Assembly (NCBI GenBank): GCA_964586315.1
Contig: CAZPHE010000030.1
Location: 1 to 25,198, forward strand
Source: CAZEER01 sp964586315
GTDB taxonomy: Bacteria; Fidelibacterota; Marinisomatia; Marinisomatales; UBA1611
Direction: 5' to 3'
Length of the DNA stretch: 25,198 bases
Part shown: positions 1 to 7,685 of the stretch, piece by piece
Numbering within the stretch: position 1 is the stretch's first letter
How the letters are laid out: every line of letters begins with the position of its first letter
The notes under the pieces: model-generated
What the model saw: only the letters and a program-made list of their open reading frames with translations
Databases searched by the model: none
Told to the model about the DNA's origin: nothing
Position numbers and translations under genes: made by a program

Positions 1-488
1 GCCAGAATGGAATTTAATTGTTTTTTCATCCTAATGATTTCTTCTGCCTGAATTTTAATATCAGTTGCCTGACCTTCTGCACCTCCCATAGGTTGGTGAA
101 TCATAATTCTTGAATTTGGCAAAGCAGAACGTTTGCCTTTAGCGCCACCTGCTAATAAAAATGCACCCATGCTAGCTGCTTGACCTAAACATATAGTTGA
201 TACATCTGGTTTAATATATTGCATGGTATCATAAATACCCATACCAGAAGTAATGATGCCTCCTGGAGAGTTTATGTACAAATGAATATCTTTTTGAGAG
301 TCTTCTGCCTCTAAAAAAAGTAATTGTGCAATAATAAGAGATGCAATAGAATCATCAATTGGTGTACCTAAAAATACAATTCTTTCTTTAAGAAGTCTTG
401 AGAAAATATCGAATGCTCTTTCTGAACGACCCGTTTGTTCAACAACGATAGGAACCAATTGGTTTAAAGTTTTTTCATTAATGCTCAT
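1..488 (-). CDS. clpP: ATP-dependent Clp protease proteolytic subunit (cut by left edge)
   Basis: ClpP is the serine peptidase that forms the two-ring chamber used with ClpX/ClpA to degrade unfolded or tagged proteins in the cytoplasm. The first 162 residues are in the window. The nucleophile Ser106 lies in GQAASMGA and the catalytic His131 in MIHQPMGG; the Asp of the triad would lie beyond the edge. The oxyanion-loop glycines (NSPGG, residues 73-77) are present. I chose the ATG at 486-488 because GAGG lies about 9 bases upstream and the protein then begins MSINEKTLNQLVPIVVEQ, a normal ClpP N-terminus. It overlaps the end of tig by 11 bases, the classical tig-clpP order; clpX would be expected next, outside the window. 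Confidence 0.97.
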   Translation of the reverse strand, partial: MSINEKTLNQLVPIVVEQTGRSERAFDIFSRLLKERIVFLGTPIDDSIASLIIAQLLFLEAEDSQKDIHLYINSPGGIITSGMGIYDTMQYIKPDVSTICLGQAASMGAFLLAGGAKGKRSALPNSRIMIHQPMGGAEGQATDIKIQAEEIIRMKKQLNSIL

Positions 489-1767
489 GCTTTTTCCCTC
501 GAAGATCTTTTGTTTGAACTTCGACTTCTTTAACTTTAGTGAATTGTTCTATGTATTCCAAGATTTTCTTTTCAATAAGGTTGTCTTTAATCCTTTGCTT
601 ATTACTTGGCTTCTTATAAAATTTCTTAATCTCTTTTTCAGATTGTGGAGTTCTATTAATTAGATTTTCAATCTCAATTTCAACTTCCTCTTTAGATACT
701 GAAATTTCCTGTGTTTCAATTATTTTATTACGTAATGAATACCACTTGATATTGCGCTCAGCAACTGGTAAATAATGTTCTCGAACTTTTTTTTCATCCA
801 AAGGTTCTCCATTATTTTGTTTTTTTACATCCTCCATAAGATTTGTTAAATAATTTTCTACCATAGACGGAGCGAAAGATGGGTTTACAAAATTAATCAT
901 TGCATCTGACAATTCACGTTCATAAGCAGTCCGTGATCGATCTTTAAAATTTTCCTGTATCTTTTTTTCAACATCAATTTTTAAAGCATCTATTGAATCC
1001 AATTGAGGGTTTATTTGCTTTAAAAATTCTTCATTGACTTTGGGAAGAATCTCTCGCTCTACATTATCAACGATTAAATCATAGTCAGATTCAATCCCTT
1101 CATTTGAAACAGAAAGTTTAACTCGAGCAGATTCTCCAGGCTTAAGTCCAATTAATTTATCCTTTTGGTTATCTGTGAATGATCCCTTCCCAATTTTTAA
1201 ATATTGTTTTTCAAATTTTTTACCAATAATTGGCAAACCTGATTCATCTAGTTTTTGTAATTTGCAGAGTAAAAAATCTCCTTCAATTGCACCATCTTCA
1301 ACTGATAAAATGGTAGCCTTAGATTTACGCAATTGCAAAATTGCATCATCTATATCTTGACCATCATGGATATAACTCGTACGGTTTACAACTAGGGAAT
1401 TCTTTTTGAATTTTGGTAATACAATATCAGGTTCGATTTCAAAAACAACACAAAAAGAAAAATGTTCATTCATATGGAAGTGGGCATCTCTAATCTCTGC
1501 TTTATTGACAGGCGTTAATCCTTCTTGTTTTATTGCCATAAGATAATATTTTTGAAAATTCCGCTCCATGAATTCTGATTCAATATTTGGCTGAAACTGG
1601 TTTAATAACCTATCTCTAGGGATTTTCCCTGGGCGGAAACCAGGCAGTTTTACTTTTTTACTGAATTTTTTTAAAGCAATATTGAATTGAGATTCGATTT
1701 CATTCCAAGAGATATCTATTTCTAGTTCTCTAGTATAATCATTGGTTTTATTAACTGTGATTTTCAA
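478..1767 (-). CDS. tig: Trigger factor, ribosome-associated chaperone
   Basis: Trigger factor binds near the ribosome exit tunnel and shields nascent chains. The 429-residue length is typical. The N-terminal ribosome-binding domain carries the signature loop GFRPGKIP at residues 43-50. A central FKBP-like prolyl isomerase domain spans roughly residues 160-240, and the remaining lysine/glutamate-rich helical part is the substrate-cradling C-terminal domain. The start is a TTG (1765-1767) preceded by AGGA 6-9 bases upstream; no in-frame ATG is available nearby. The stop lies inside the start region of clpP, so translation of the two genes is probably coupled. A TAAATTTGC promoter-like element sits 22 bases upstream of the start. 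Confidence 0.96.
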   Translation of the reverse strand: MKITVNKTNDYTRELEIDISWNEIESQFNIALKKFSKKVKLPGFRPGKIPRDRLLNQFQPNIESEFMERNFQKYYLMAIKQEGLTPVNKAEIRDAHFHMNEHFSFCVVFEIEPDIVLPKFKKNSLVVNRTSYIHDGQDIDDAILQLRKSKATILSVEDGAIEGDFLLCKLQKLDESGLPIIGKKFEKQYLKIGKGSFTDNQKDKLIGLKPGESARVKLSVSNEGIESDYDLIVDNVEREILPKVNEEFLKQINPQLDSIDALKIDVEKKIQENFKDRSRTAYERELSDAMINFVNPSFAPSMVENYLTNLMEDVKKQNNGEPLDEKKVREHYLPVAERNIKWYSLRNKIIETQEISVSKEEVEIEIENLINRTPQSEKEIKKFYKKPSNKQRIKDNLIEKKILEYIEQFTKVKEVEVQTKDLRGKKHEH

Positions 1768-1789
1768 TTTTTTCCTGAAACTTTGGGGG

Positions 1790-1797
1790 CAAATTTA
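1790..1797 (-). promoter_or_regulatory. Possible tig promoter, TAnnTTTG-type -7 element
   Basis: On the minus strand this reads TAAATTTG followed by C. It matches the TAnnTTTG -7 element known from Bacteroidetes housekeeping promoters. It ends 22 bases before the TTG start of tig, leaving room for a short leader with the AGGA ribosome-binding site. I see no convincing TTTG element about 19 bases further upstream, so confidence is limited. Confidence 0.35.
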
Positions 1798-1855
1798 ATC
1801 GATGATTTTATTTTACATAAGAAAGAAATTAGATTATTTTAAACAATAAATATAC

Positions 1856-2362
1856 CTACAAATCAATTGGCATTTCTAGTCCACCACGATATAATAAATA
1901 TATAGAAATCAATCTAATAAAATTAAATAATTCTTTATAACTGAATTGACTATGTAAATATAATTGGCTTTTGTAAACAACAATCGCTACTACATGACCC
2001 AATAATCCTATTATGATAAAAAGCGCGCCCGTGTATCCTAAAATAAAAAAAACATATAAAAACCCACTAAATGCTAAAAAATGTAGATACATATGATAGT
2101 TCAGAATGTTGATGCTTATCTTATTATTATTTATCAAGACCAAATAATAAACCATTAATATAACACATAAAATAAATACTATAATTCGTCCCCTATCATT
2201 TAAAAAATAAATCAAAGAAGTAGCACCTTGTAATTGTGCGATTAGAAACATAATAATTAAACTTATTTTTTTTTTAAAAAATTCCATAAAACTTGGAACA
2301 TTGAGAATAGATGTAAATATGATTTCGCCAATAATAACTTCCATACTATAGAATAGAAACAT
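1856..2362 (-). CDS. Hypothetical integral membrane protein, main part of a split gene
   Basis: I do not recognise the family. The 168 residues are very hydrophobic, with about five predicted membrane segments separated by short loops, and end in LEMPIDL. The apparent start (MFLFYSMEV) lies inside a membrane segment, which is unusual for a true N-terminus. Reading upstream, this frame is open only back to a stop about 120 bases away and has no good start there. If one copy of a 20-bp direct repeat plus the intervening 36 bases (56 bp in total) is removed, the frame joins a short ORF starting at 2553 to give a continuous protein of 213 residues. This entry is therefore probably the C-terminal four-fifths of a frame-broken gene. 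No function is proposed. Confidence 0.6.
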   Translation of the reverse strand: MFLFYSMEVIIGEIIFTSILNVPSFMEFFKKKISLIIMFLIAQLQGATSLIYFLNDRGRIIVFILCVILMVYYLVLINNNKISINILNYHMYLHFLAFSGFLYVFFILGYTGALFIIIGLLGHVVAIVVYKSQLYLHSQFSYKELFNFIRLISIYLLYRGGLEMPIDL

Positions 2363-2410
2363 AAATGCCCATAAATAGTGGAAGTAGGAATTATTTATAT
2401 CTATAGTAGT

Positions 2411-2430
2411 TAAATAAAAAAAGAAACCTA
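2411..2430. repeat. 20-bp direct repeat, copy 1
   Basis: The plus-strand sequence taaataaaaaaagaaaccta is identical to the copy at 2467-2486. The two copies are 56 bp apart start to start. In the minus-strand gene it encodes part of a GFFFYL membrane segment. The A-rich core makes replication slippage plausible, but 20 identical bases including GAAACCTA are more than simple homopolymer similarity. Confidence 0.85.
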
Positions 2431-2442
2431 TAAATATTTGTT

Positions 2443-2553
2443 TTACACGCGCAGCACAACTCCTCGTAAATAAAAAAAGAAACCTACGAAAGCAATTAAT
2501 GTATAAATAAATGTTTTAAACGATTGAATCTTGAACCAATTTTCTTGGAGCAT
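2443..2553 (-). pseudogene. N-terminal fragment of the split membrane protein
   Basis: A 36-residue ORF begins MLQENWFKIQSF and runs into the first membrane segment (TFIYTLIAFVGFFFYL). It then enters the interval between the two direct repeats and stops at 2443-2445. It starts only 3 bases after the stop of the upstream deiminase gene and has no clear Shine-Dalgarno sequence. Deleting 56 bp between the direct repeats joins residue 29 of this ORF in frame to the 1856-2362 ORF through TTIDINNSYFHYLWAF. I therefore read it as the displaced start of that gene rather than as an independent small protein. Confidence 0.55.
2467..2486. repeat. 20-bp direct repeat, copy 2
   Basis: Identical to the copy at 2411-2430. 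Between them lie 36 bases (2431-2466), part of which is notably GC-richer than the surroundings (around GCGCGCAGC when read near 2448-2455). The flanks outside the repeats differ, so this is not a simple tandem duplication of a longer unit. Confidence 0.85.
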
Positions 2554-2556
2554 GTT

Positions 2557-4146
2557 TTAAAAATTAATGATCATATTAACCAGAAAAACAACATCAATAA
2601 CCGTAATATTTTCATCATTGTTAATATCTGAAACAGAATCAGGGCAAATTCCATTGTCAAAGCCATTAACCATTAAATCAGATAGGAGTAAAATATCCAA
2701 AACATTTAATTCGCCTGAATTATCCAAATCTCCTAAAGTCCATTCTAAACAAGCATCTGTCGGGTGTGCAAAAAATGTATGCCAGCCTGCTATTGGATCC
2801 TTTTCTATACGCCCTGATGAATCTGCACCTTGAATATAATATTGGATTAAACTTGAATCTACAAGCGCTGGAATCCATCCGAACCAATTATTCGGTTCTT
2901 CAGGTATATCTGACGACCATAATTGTTCGTTTTGCCATAGTTCAGATCCAAGTGTTTTCCAAAAGACTTTTACAGAATCATTAATTATCCCAGCTTCACT
3001 TAGATCATCCAATATTATTTCAACTTTATATCCATATTCATCGGGGTCGATACCATTATTTAAGGGATCATGAAAGATTTGAAGCATTTGGAGATCAGGG
3101 ATTCCTTTTATACGGCAATGAAGTGCATCCGTTGATTCCCATGATCCAGAAAATCCCAAAACTTCATAGCCAGGTAAGGCAGTTTGATAGATAGCAAGTG
3201 CATCATCATCCCAACTTCCTCCAGTAATTGGAACCAAAACTTTTTCATTAAGTATTAATGAATTTGTATAGGGCTGGTTAGTAGGTGTCCAAACTCTATA
3301 TAGCTCCCACGGTTCACCCCAGTTATTTAATGAAGTTGAGAAATAATTTGCGATTTGTTCTATCTCATCATACTGCGGATGAGTATTTGGAACTTCCCTG
3401 ATAAGTACCTTAGTTCGACTTAAATATTTACCCCAACAGTCAATATGATCAATGTAAGTATTATTAGGATCATCTACTACGTGATAAGTATTTATACCGT
3501 AATAATCCTCCATCAGCAAATAAATTTCTTCTTCAGAAATTTCATTTTCAGAAAAAACCAAATTTGATGATGCAGAGATTCCCATACCATCGGTCATATA
3601 ATTGCCACCAGCATGAATGATATCCGATGCAAAAAAAGGGACATCTAAATAATTTGACATTTTTAATGGTGCATCATTATCATTAGGACGAGGCCTATTA
3701 TAGGTGAAATCAACAATAGACATATTTCTTTCTCCATCAACTACCCACCATGGACCATAATCACGAGTCCAATAACTATCGGTCGGTCCAATAACAAACG
3801 CAACATTGTCCATATTCACATCTCCATTTCCCATTGCATCGGCTGCATAATCTTGTTGATTTGATGATACCAAACAATAGATTATTACATCTTCAGACAT
3901 TTCTGCAATTAATTCAATTGAGATGCCAAAAGGATATCGAATTAATACACCTTTCATACGCTCAAATTCTGCAATATTACGTACGGGGAAAGGAGGTGGG
4001 TCTGTATCTCTTCGCATAGAATCAATTTCATCAATCCTTGTTTTTTCTTCATCTGTTAACCCTATAGGTAATTCTTTTGAAAGATTTTCCACACCCTTAG
4101 CTAATGTTGAAATAATCATAACTAAAAATATTAAGTAAATATTCAT
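2557..4146 (-). CDS. Secreted peptidyl-arginine deiminase (PPAD/agmatine deiminase family) with dockerin-like tail
   Basis: The family (Pfam PAD_porph) converts arginine-type guanidinium groups to citrulline. A signal peptide (MNIYLIFLVMIISTLAKG) indicates export. The catalytic core spans about residues 50-360: Asp129 in WTRDYGP, HAGGNYMTDG at 178-187, His234 and Asp236 in YIDHIDCW, Asn295, and the nucleophile Cys344 in DALHCRIKGIP. Arg151 and Arg153 (YNRPRP) sit where Porphyromonas PPAD has its C-terminal-carboxylate clamp, which favours a peptidyl-arginine over an agmatine substrate. Residues 370-460 look like an Ig-like beta domain. The last 65 residues hold two dockerin type I-like repeats (GDLDNSGELNVLDILLLSDL and SDINNDENITVIDVVFLVNM). 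Many databases would call it agmatine deiminase; the signal peptide and arginine pair argue against that. Confidence 0.88.
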   Translation of the reverse strand: MNIYLIFLVMIISTLAKGVENLSKELPIGLTDEEKTRIDEIDSMRRDTDPPPFPVRNIAEFERMKGVLIRYPFGISIELIAEMSEDVIIYCLVSSNQQDYAADAMGNGDVNMDNVAFVIGPTDSYWTRDYGPWWVVDGERNMSIVDFTYNRPRPNDNDAPLKMSNYLDVPFFASDIIHAGGNYMTDGMGISASSNLVFSENEISEEEIYLLMEDYYGINTYHVVDDPNNTYIDHIDCWGKYLSRTKVLIREVPNTHPQYDEIEQIANYFSTSLNNWGEPWELYRVWTPTNQPYTNSLILNEKVLVPITGGSWDDDALAIYQTALPGYEVLGFSGSWESTDALHCRIKGIPDLQMLQIFHDPLNNGIDPDEYGYKVEIILDDLSEAGIINDSVKVFWKTLGSELWQNEQLWSSDIPEEPNNWFGWIPALVDSSLIQYYIQGADSSGRIEKDPIAGWHTFFAHPTDACLEWTLGDLDNSGELNVLDILLLSDLMVNGFDNGICPDSVSDINNDENITVIDVVFLVNMIINF

Positions 4147-4222
4147 ATCTTTTTCTAAAAACAGATAATTCTTTATTAAAATATATAAAATAAATAATTA
4201 AAAAAGTAAAGTGCACATAAGA

Positions 4223-4242
4223 TTAGGCATATTAAAGCCTAA
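4223..4242. repeat. Short inverted repeat between two minus-strand genes
   Basis: TTAGGC and GCCTAA form a perfect 6-bp stem with an 8-base loop, just downstream of the stop at 4254. There is no U-tract on the minus-strand side, so a terminator role is weakly supported. Confidence 0.3.
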
Positions 4243-4253
4243 AAAATTGAATG

Positions 4254-4685
4254 CTATTGTCTTAAACGATAGGTAGCACCTTCGATAGTTTTAATAAATT
4301 TTTCTAACTGATTTTCAGTATGAAATAACTCATCCATTGGAACAAATACATCACTAGGATATTCAATATTATCGTAATCACGAATAAAATTGGATTCTAA
4401 TTTCAAAACCATATCACGTAAAACCATTGGCGGGATTTCTTTACTACGCATAAAATTTATTTGAAGATTTAATTGTCCGTTAGAAGTCATATGAAATAAT
4501 GGTATTAAACCGACATCAGTATTGCATCTAAAAGTTAAAGTCCCGTACTCTGTTCCTCTACCCCATGATATATCATCAGCATATTTTTCAGAGAATTCAA
4601 TAATAGAAACTCCAATTTTTGCAATTTCTCTTGTACAATTCTCCCTTAAATGATTTGTAAATAAATTTTTATCCCAGTTTGACAT
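4254..4685 (-). CDS. Hypothetical protein, 143 residues
   Basis: I do not recognise this protein. It has no signal peptide or membrane segment and looks like a small soluble alpha/beta protein. Its middle section (SWGRGTEYGTLTFR, then GQLNLQINFMRSKEIPP) alternates beta-strand-like stretches. The C-terminal third is charged and helical. It has an ATG start and stands alone, with an approximately 90-base gap on its upstream side containing a TAGTTTTG promoter-like element and an approximately 110-base gap downstream. The gene has ordinary codon use for the window and is probably real, but no role can be given. Confidence 0.75.
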   Translation of the reverse strand: MSNWDKNLFTNHLRENCTREIAKIGVSIIEFSEKYADDISWGRGTEYGTLTFRCNTDVGLIPLFHMTSNGQLNLQINFMRSKEIPPMVLRDMVLKLESNFIRDYDNIEYPSDVFVPMDELFHTENQLEKFIKTIEGATYRLRQ

Positions 4686-4742
4686 AGATTATGTACCTAC
4701 CTTAAATGATTGTGATCGATTGAATTGGGGGACTCTAATTTA

Positions 4743-4750
4743 CAAAACTA
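4743..4750 (-). promoter_or_regulatory. Possible TAnnTTTG-type promoter element
   Basis: The minus strand reads TAGTTTTG here, 57 bases upstream of the ATG of the 143-residue gene and in the only sizeable gap before it. It agrees with the TAnnTTTG motif also seen before tig and before the M55 peptidase. A six-base match in AT-rich DNA can arise by chance. Confidence 0.25.
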
Positions 4751-4778
4751 TATATATAGCAAAAACAATGAATTAAAT

Positions 4779-7685
4779 TCACATTGAAATAGATAAATTA
4801 AACTGAAACCGAATTCTATCTTGAATCCACTCAATATCTTTTGGAACAGGTTGTAATTCCCAACTCTGAAATAATGGTATAATAATAGGTCCTAAAACTA
4901 TACCCGAGGCAATATAAGTTGATTTTATAAAATCGGGACTGCCCGCAATATCCGTAAAAAGCTTTCCTGGGAAAAAAGGTATTGATTGATCAATATTCAA
5001 TTTCCAAAATATATTACTAGAACCTAATGTTGGTTCATTTGGATCAATTCCTCTTATCCCTCCACCGTGATAAGTATTCTGTAAAATTTTCAGATTATCA
5101 CTCATACTTTTTCGATCAATCACGAGTTTTTGAAAATCTGGATCTACACTTCCATATAAATAATCTCGATACTGTTTGGGAATATTATCAGAATAAATAA
5201 AAGTTCTTAATTCAGCCAATAAACTTGTTTTACTTTTTCTACCGATACTATAATTCAAACCAGTATAAATTTTAGTCTTCGCAAAACCATTCCCAGCTTT
5301 AATATTTAAGCCTATGAAATAATTGTTCAAAATATTAGGAATCCATTTTTTTTCTAGATTAAATATCCCAACTAGAAAATTGCCATAGTCATAGAGACTT
5401 GGATCAAATGCATTCTCATTTAAACTATGGTAAAAAACATTTGTATTAAATTTTAAAGTAGGACTTTTTGTTAAAGGTGTTTTTATTAAACCAGTAAAAT
5501 TGAGTCGTAGACCTTTACGGCCTTCTATTGATGATAAGCGTAAACCCCATGACCCCGAATGGAAAATACTAAGTCCGTCAAATTGCTTTCCATAGATAAG
5601 ATTACCAATAGGTTTTTTATTTTTTGTATCATATAAAATATTTAATACCGTAGAACGCTTTCCAAAACCAGGTAGAAAGCCATTCCATAAAGATAATCCG
5701 GGTGCAAAACCATTGTATGTATTATATGAAAAAAGCCACGGCACAATGTTTATATCAATATCATGATAATTGGGAATTCCAAACAGAAAATTAGTTTTAA
5801 TTTTTCTTTTGGTACTATTGTTAGATTTAAATATATCCGGCATATATTGATCAGGATCAATTGTCGCATGTATAGAATTCAAAGGAGCCTTTAATTTCAG
5901 AACATTTTTATCTGTTTGAACCCAGGATCGATCAATCTCATTTCCAATGTCATCATAAAAGGCAATTTCAACAGGAACATTAAAAGTGCCAAAATTTGTT
6001 AAATAAAATTCTATATCACCTTTTTTAATTCCATAATCAATATATGTTGCCTTATTTAACATATGATCAAAAAACCAGCTTAGATCTTCATTATGATATT
6101 TCTTAAAAATTGATATGTAATCATAGGGCTGTGGATGGCGAAATTTCCATGTCTCATAAAATTCTTGGTTAACCATATCAATCTTTTCTTCACCTATATA
6201 GTGCTGTAAAAAACGCATCATAACAGCTACTCTTGTATAGTTTTGTCCATAATTACTCATGTTAAAATTATCATTTGAAGAGATACTGAGTGGCTGACGA
6301 TCCTGGTTTTTAGCAATACCAGGGATTGCTAAATAATGGAAAAGATGTATATTGAAATCTTTTGCAATACCTAGTTTGTTCTGAACAAAATCTTGTAAAA
6401 TAAATTGGTTATTTCTCTGGCTATATTTTTTTTCCCAATAACGAATATTTGACCATTCATTTAATCCTTCATCCATCCAAGGGTGATCACGCTCATTACT
6501 ACCCAATATGCCATATAGCCAATTATGCCCTACTTCATGCATGATAACATATTCCAATAAATCTTTACTCCGATCTCTTGAGATTACCGTTATATTGGGG
6601 TATTCCATCCCACCACCAGCAGACATATCTCCATCTACTGCTGTTATATGATTATATGGATATTCTCCAAAAAATTGACTGAACCAATAACCGGAATCAT
6701 GTAAATACTCTATTGATGATCTCCACATTTTGGCATTTTTAGGCAAATACATACTCCACAAAGTGACTTCTTTTTTTGATTCCTCAAATTTTAAAACACC
6801 TTTTTCTACAATCCAATGTGGATCTGCGAACCAGGCAAAATCATGTACTCTGCTTTGCCTAAAATGAACGGTTTTCAATAATCTTTTTTCTAGGTTTTTA
6901 GATTCTTTATTTTTTTTCTGTCTCTTCTTTTGATCTTTTATTAGGGATTTAATTACTCTATCAAACTCTTTATCGCTAAGCTTATTTAAAGAATCACCTA
7001 TCGCTGCCAAGGAATCCAACCATTTGTATTCTTTCTCTCCATTTACAATATCACCAGTCGCCATGATTCTATATTCCTTAGGCAATGTAATTTTCACATT
7101 AAATGTGCCAAACTCACTATAGAATTCTCCCATATTCGTGTATGGCATTGGGTGCCATCCATATTTATCAAATACAGCCGGTTTAGGATACCATTGAGTG
7201 ATTTCATAGTGTTTACCAGTATGCCCCAGTCTAGATACAACCTTTGGCAATTTAACAAAAAATGGTGTCTCAATCATTGCACTATCACCAGGATTCAATG
7301 GATCTATTAGGTGAACTTTCACAACATCAATCCAATTTGGATGAAATTCCCATTTGGTGCGAATACCATTCACAGAAAAATCTAGACTATCAATGTAGCC
7401 TCTATCTTTTTCTTTTGTGTATCTAAATTTTTTACTACCCAATCGAAACTGTTGCTTAGCAAAAGCTGTTGAATCATTTTTGTAAGCATTAGGCCAGATA
7501 TGAAACCAAATAAATTTTAATTTATCACTTGAATTATTTTTATAAATTAATTTCTCATATGCTGAAAGGGTATGGGCACTATCATTAAGTTCCACATCAA
7601 TTTCATAGCTCACGTGTTGTTGAAAATAATCTTTCTCTGAAAATAAAAACGATATTAGTAGGATTTTTATAAATATAAATCTCAT
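4779..7685 (-). CDS. M1-family zinc metallopeptidase with C-terminal beta-barrel-like region
   Basis: A 968-residue exported protein with an N-terminal signal (MRFIFIKILLISFLFSEK). M1 peptidases are aminopeptidases, and the catalytic set is complete: the exopeptidase loop as GGGMEYP (357-363), zinc site HEVGH (383-387), third ligand Glu406 exactly 18 residues later, and a candidate transition-state Tyr483. A lysine/glutamate-rich insert lies near residues 235-270. After about residue 630 there is no recognisable peptidase sequence. The remaining 340 residues alternate polar and hydrophobic/aromatic positions and end IRFQFNLSISM, as outer-membrane beta-barrels do. I infer that the peptidase is tethered to the outer membrane. 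Its ATG overlaps the stop of the upstream gene by 4 bases (ATGA), with AAGGA just before. Confidence 0.88.
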   Translation of the reverse strand: MRFIFIKILLISFLFSEKDYFQQHVSYEIDVELNDSAHTLSAYEKLIYKNNSSDKLKFIWFHIWPNAYKNDSTAFAKQQFRLGSKKFRYTKEKDRGYIDSLDFSVNGIRTKWEFHPNWIDVVKVHLIDPLNPGDSAMIETPFFVKLPKVVSRLGHTGKHYEITQWYPKPAVFDKYGWHPMPYTNMGEFYSEFGTFNVKITLPKEYRIMATGDIVNGEKEYKWLDSLAAIGDSLNKLSDKEFDRVIKSLIKDQKKRQKKNKESKNLEKRLLKTVHFRQSRVHDFAWFADPHWIVEKGVLKFEESKKEVTLWSMYLPKNAKMWRSSIEYLHDSGYWFSQFFGEYPYNHITAVDGDMSAGGGMEYPNITVISRDRSKDLLEYVIMHEVGHNWLYGILGSNERDHPWMDEGLNEWSNIRYWEKKYSQRNNQFILQDFVQNKLGIAKDFNIHLFHYLAIPGIAKNQDRQPLSISSNDNFNMSNYGQNYTRVAVMMRFLQHYIGEEKIDMVNQEFYETWKFRHPQPYDYISIFKKYHNEDLSWFFDHMLNKATYIDYGIKKGDIEFYLTNFGTFNVPVEIAFYDDIGNEIDRSWVQTDKNVLKLKAPLNSIHATIDPDQYMPDIFKSNNSTKRKIKTNFLFGIPNYHDIDINIVPWLFSYNTYNGFAPGLSLWNGFLPGFGKRSTVLNILYDTKNKKPIGNLIYGKQFDGLSIFHSGSWGLRLSSIEGRKGLRLNFTGLIKTPLTKSPTLKFNTNVFYHSLNENAFDPSLYDYGNFLVGIFNLEKKWIPNILNNYFIGLNIKAGNGFAKTKIYTGLNYSIGRKSKTSLLAELRTFIYSDNIPKQYRDYLYGSVDPDFQKLVIDRKSMSDNLKILQNTYHGGGIRGIDPNEPTLGSSNIFWKLNIDQSIPFFPGKLFTDIAGSPDFIKSTYIASGIVLGPIIIPLFQSWELQPVPKDIEWIQDRIRFQFNLSISM

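Noticed and set aside
2443..2553. The 36-residue ORF as an independent small membrane protein
   Set aside because: It joins exactly in frame to the downstream ORF when the repeat interval is collapsed, and it lacks a ribosome-binding site; reported instead as a gene fragment.
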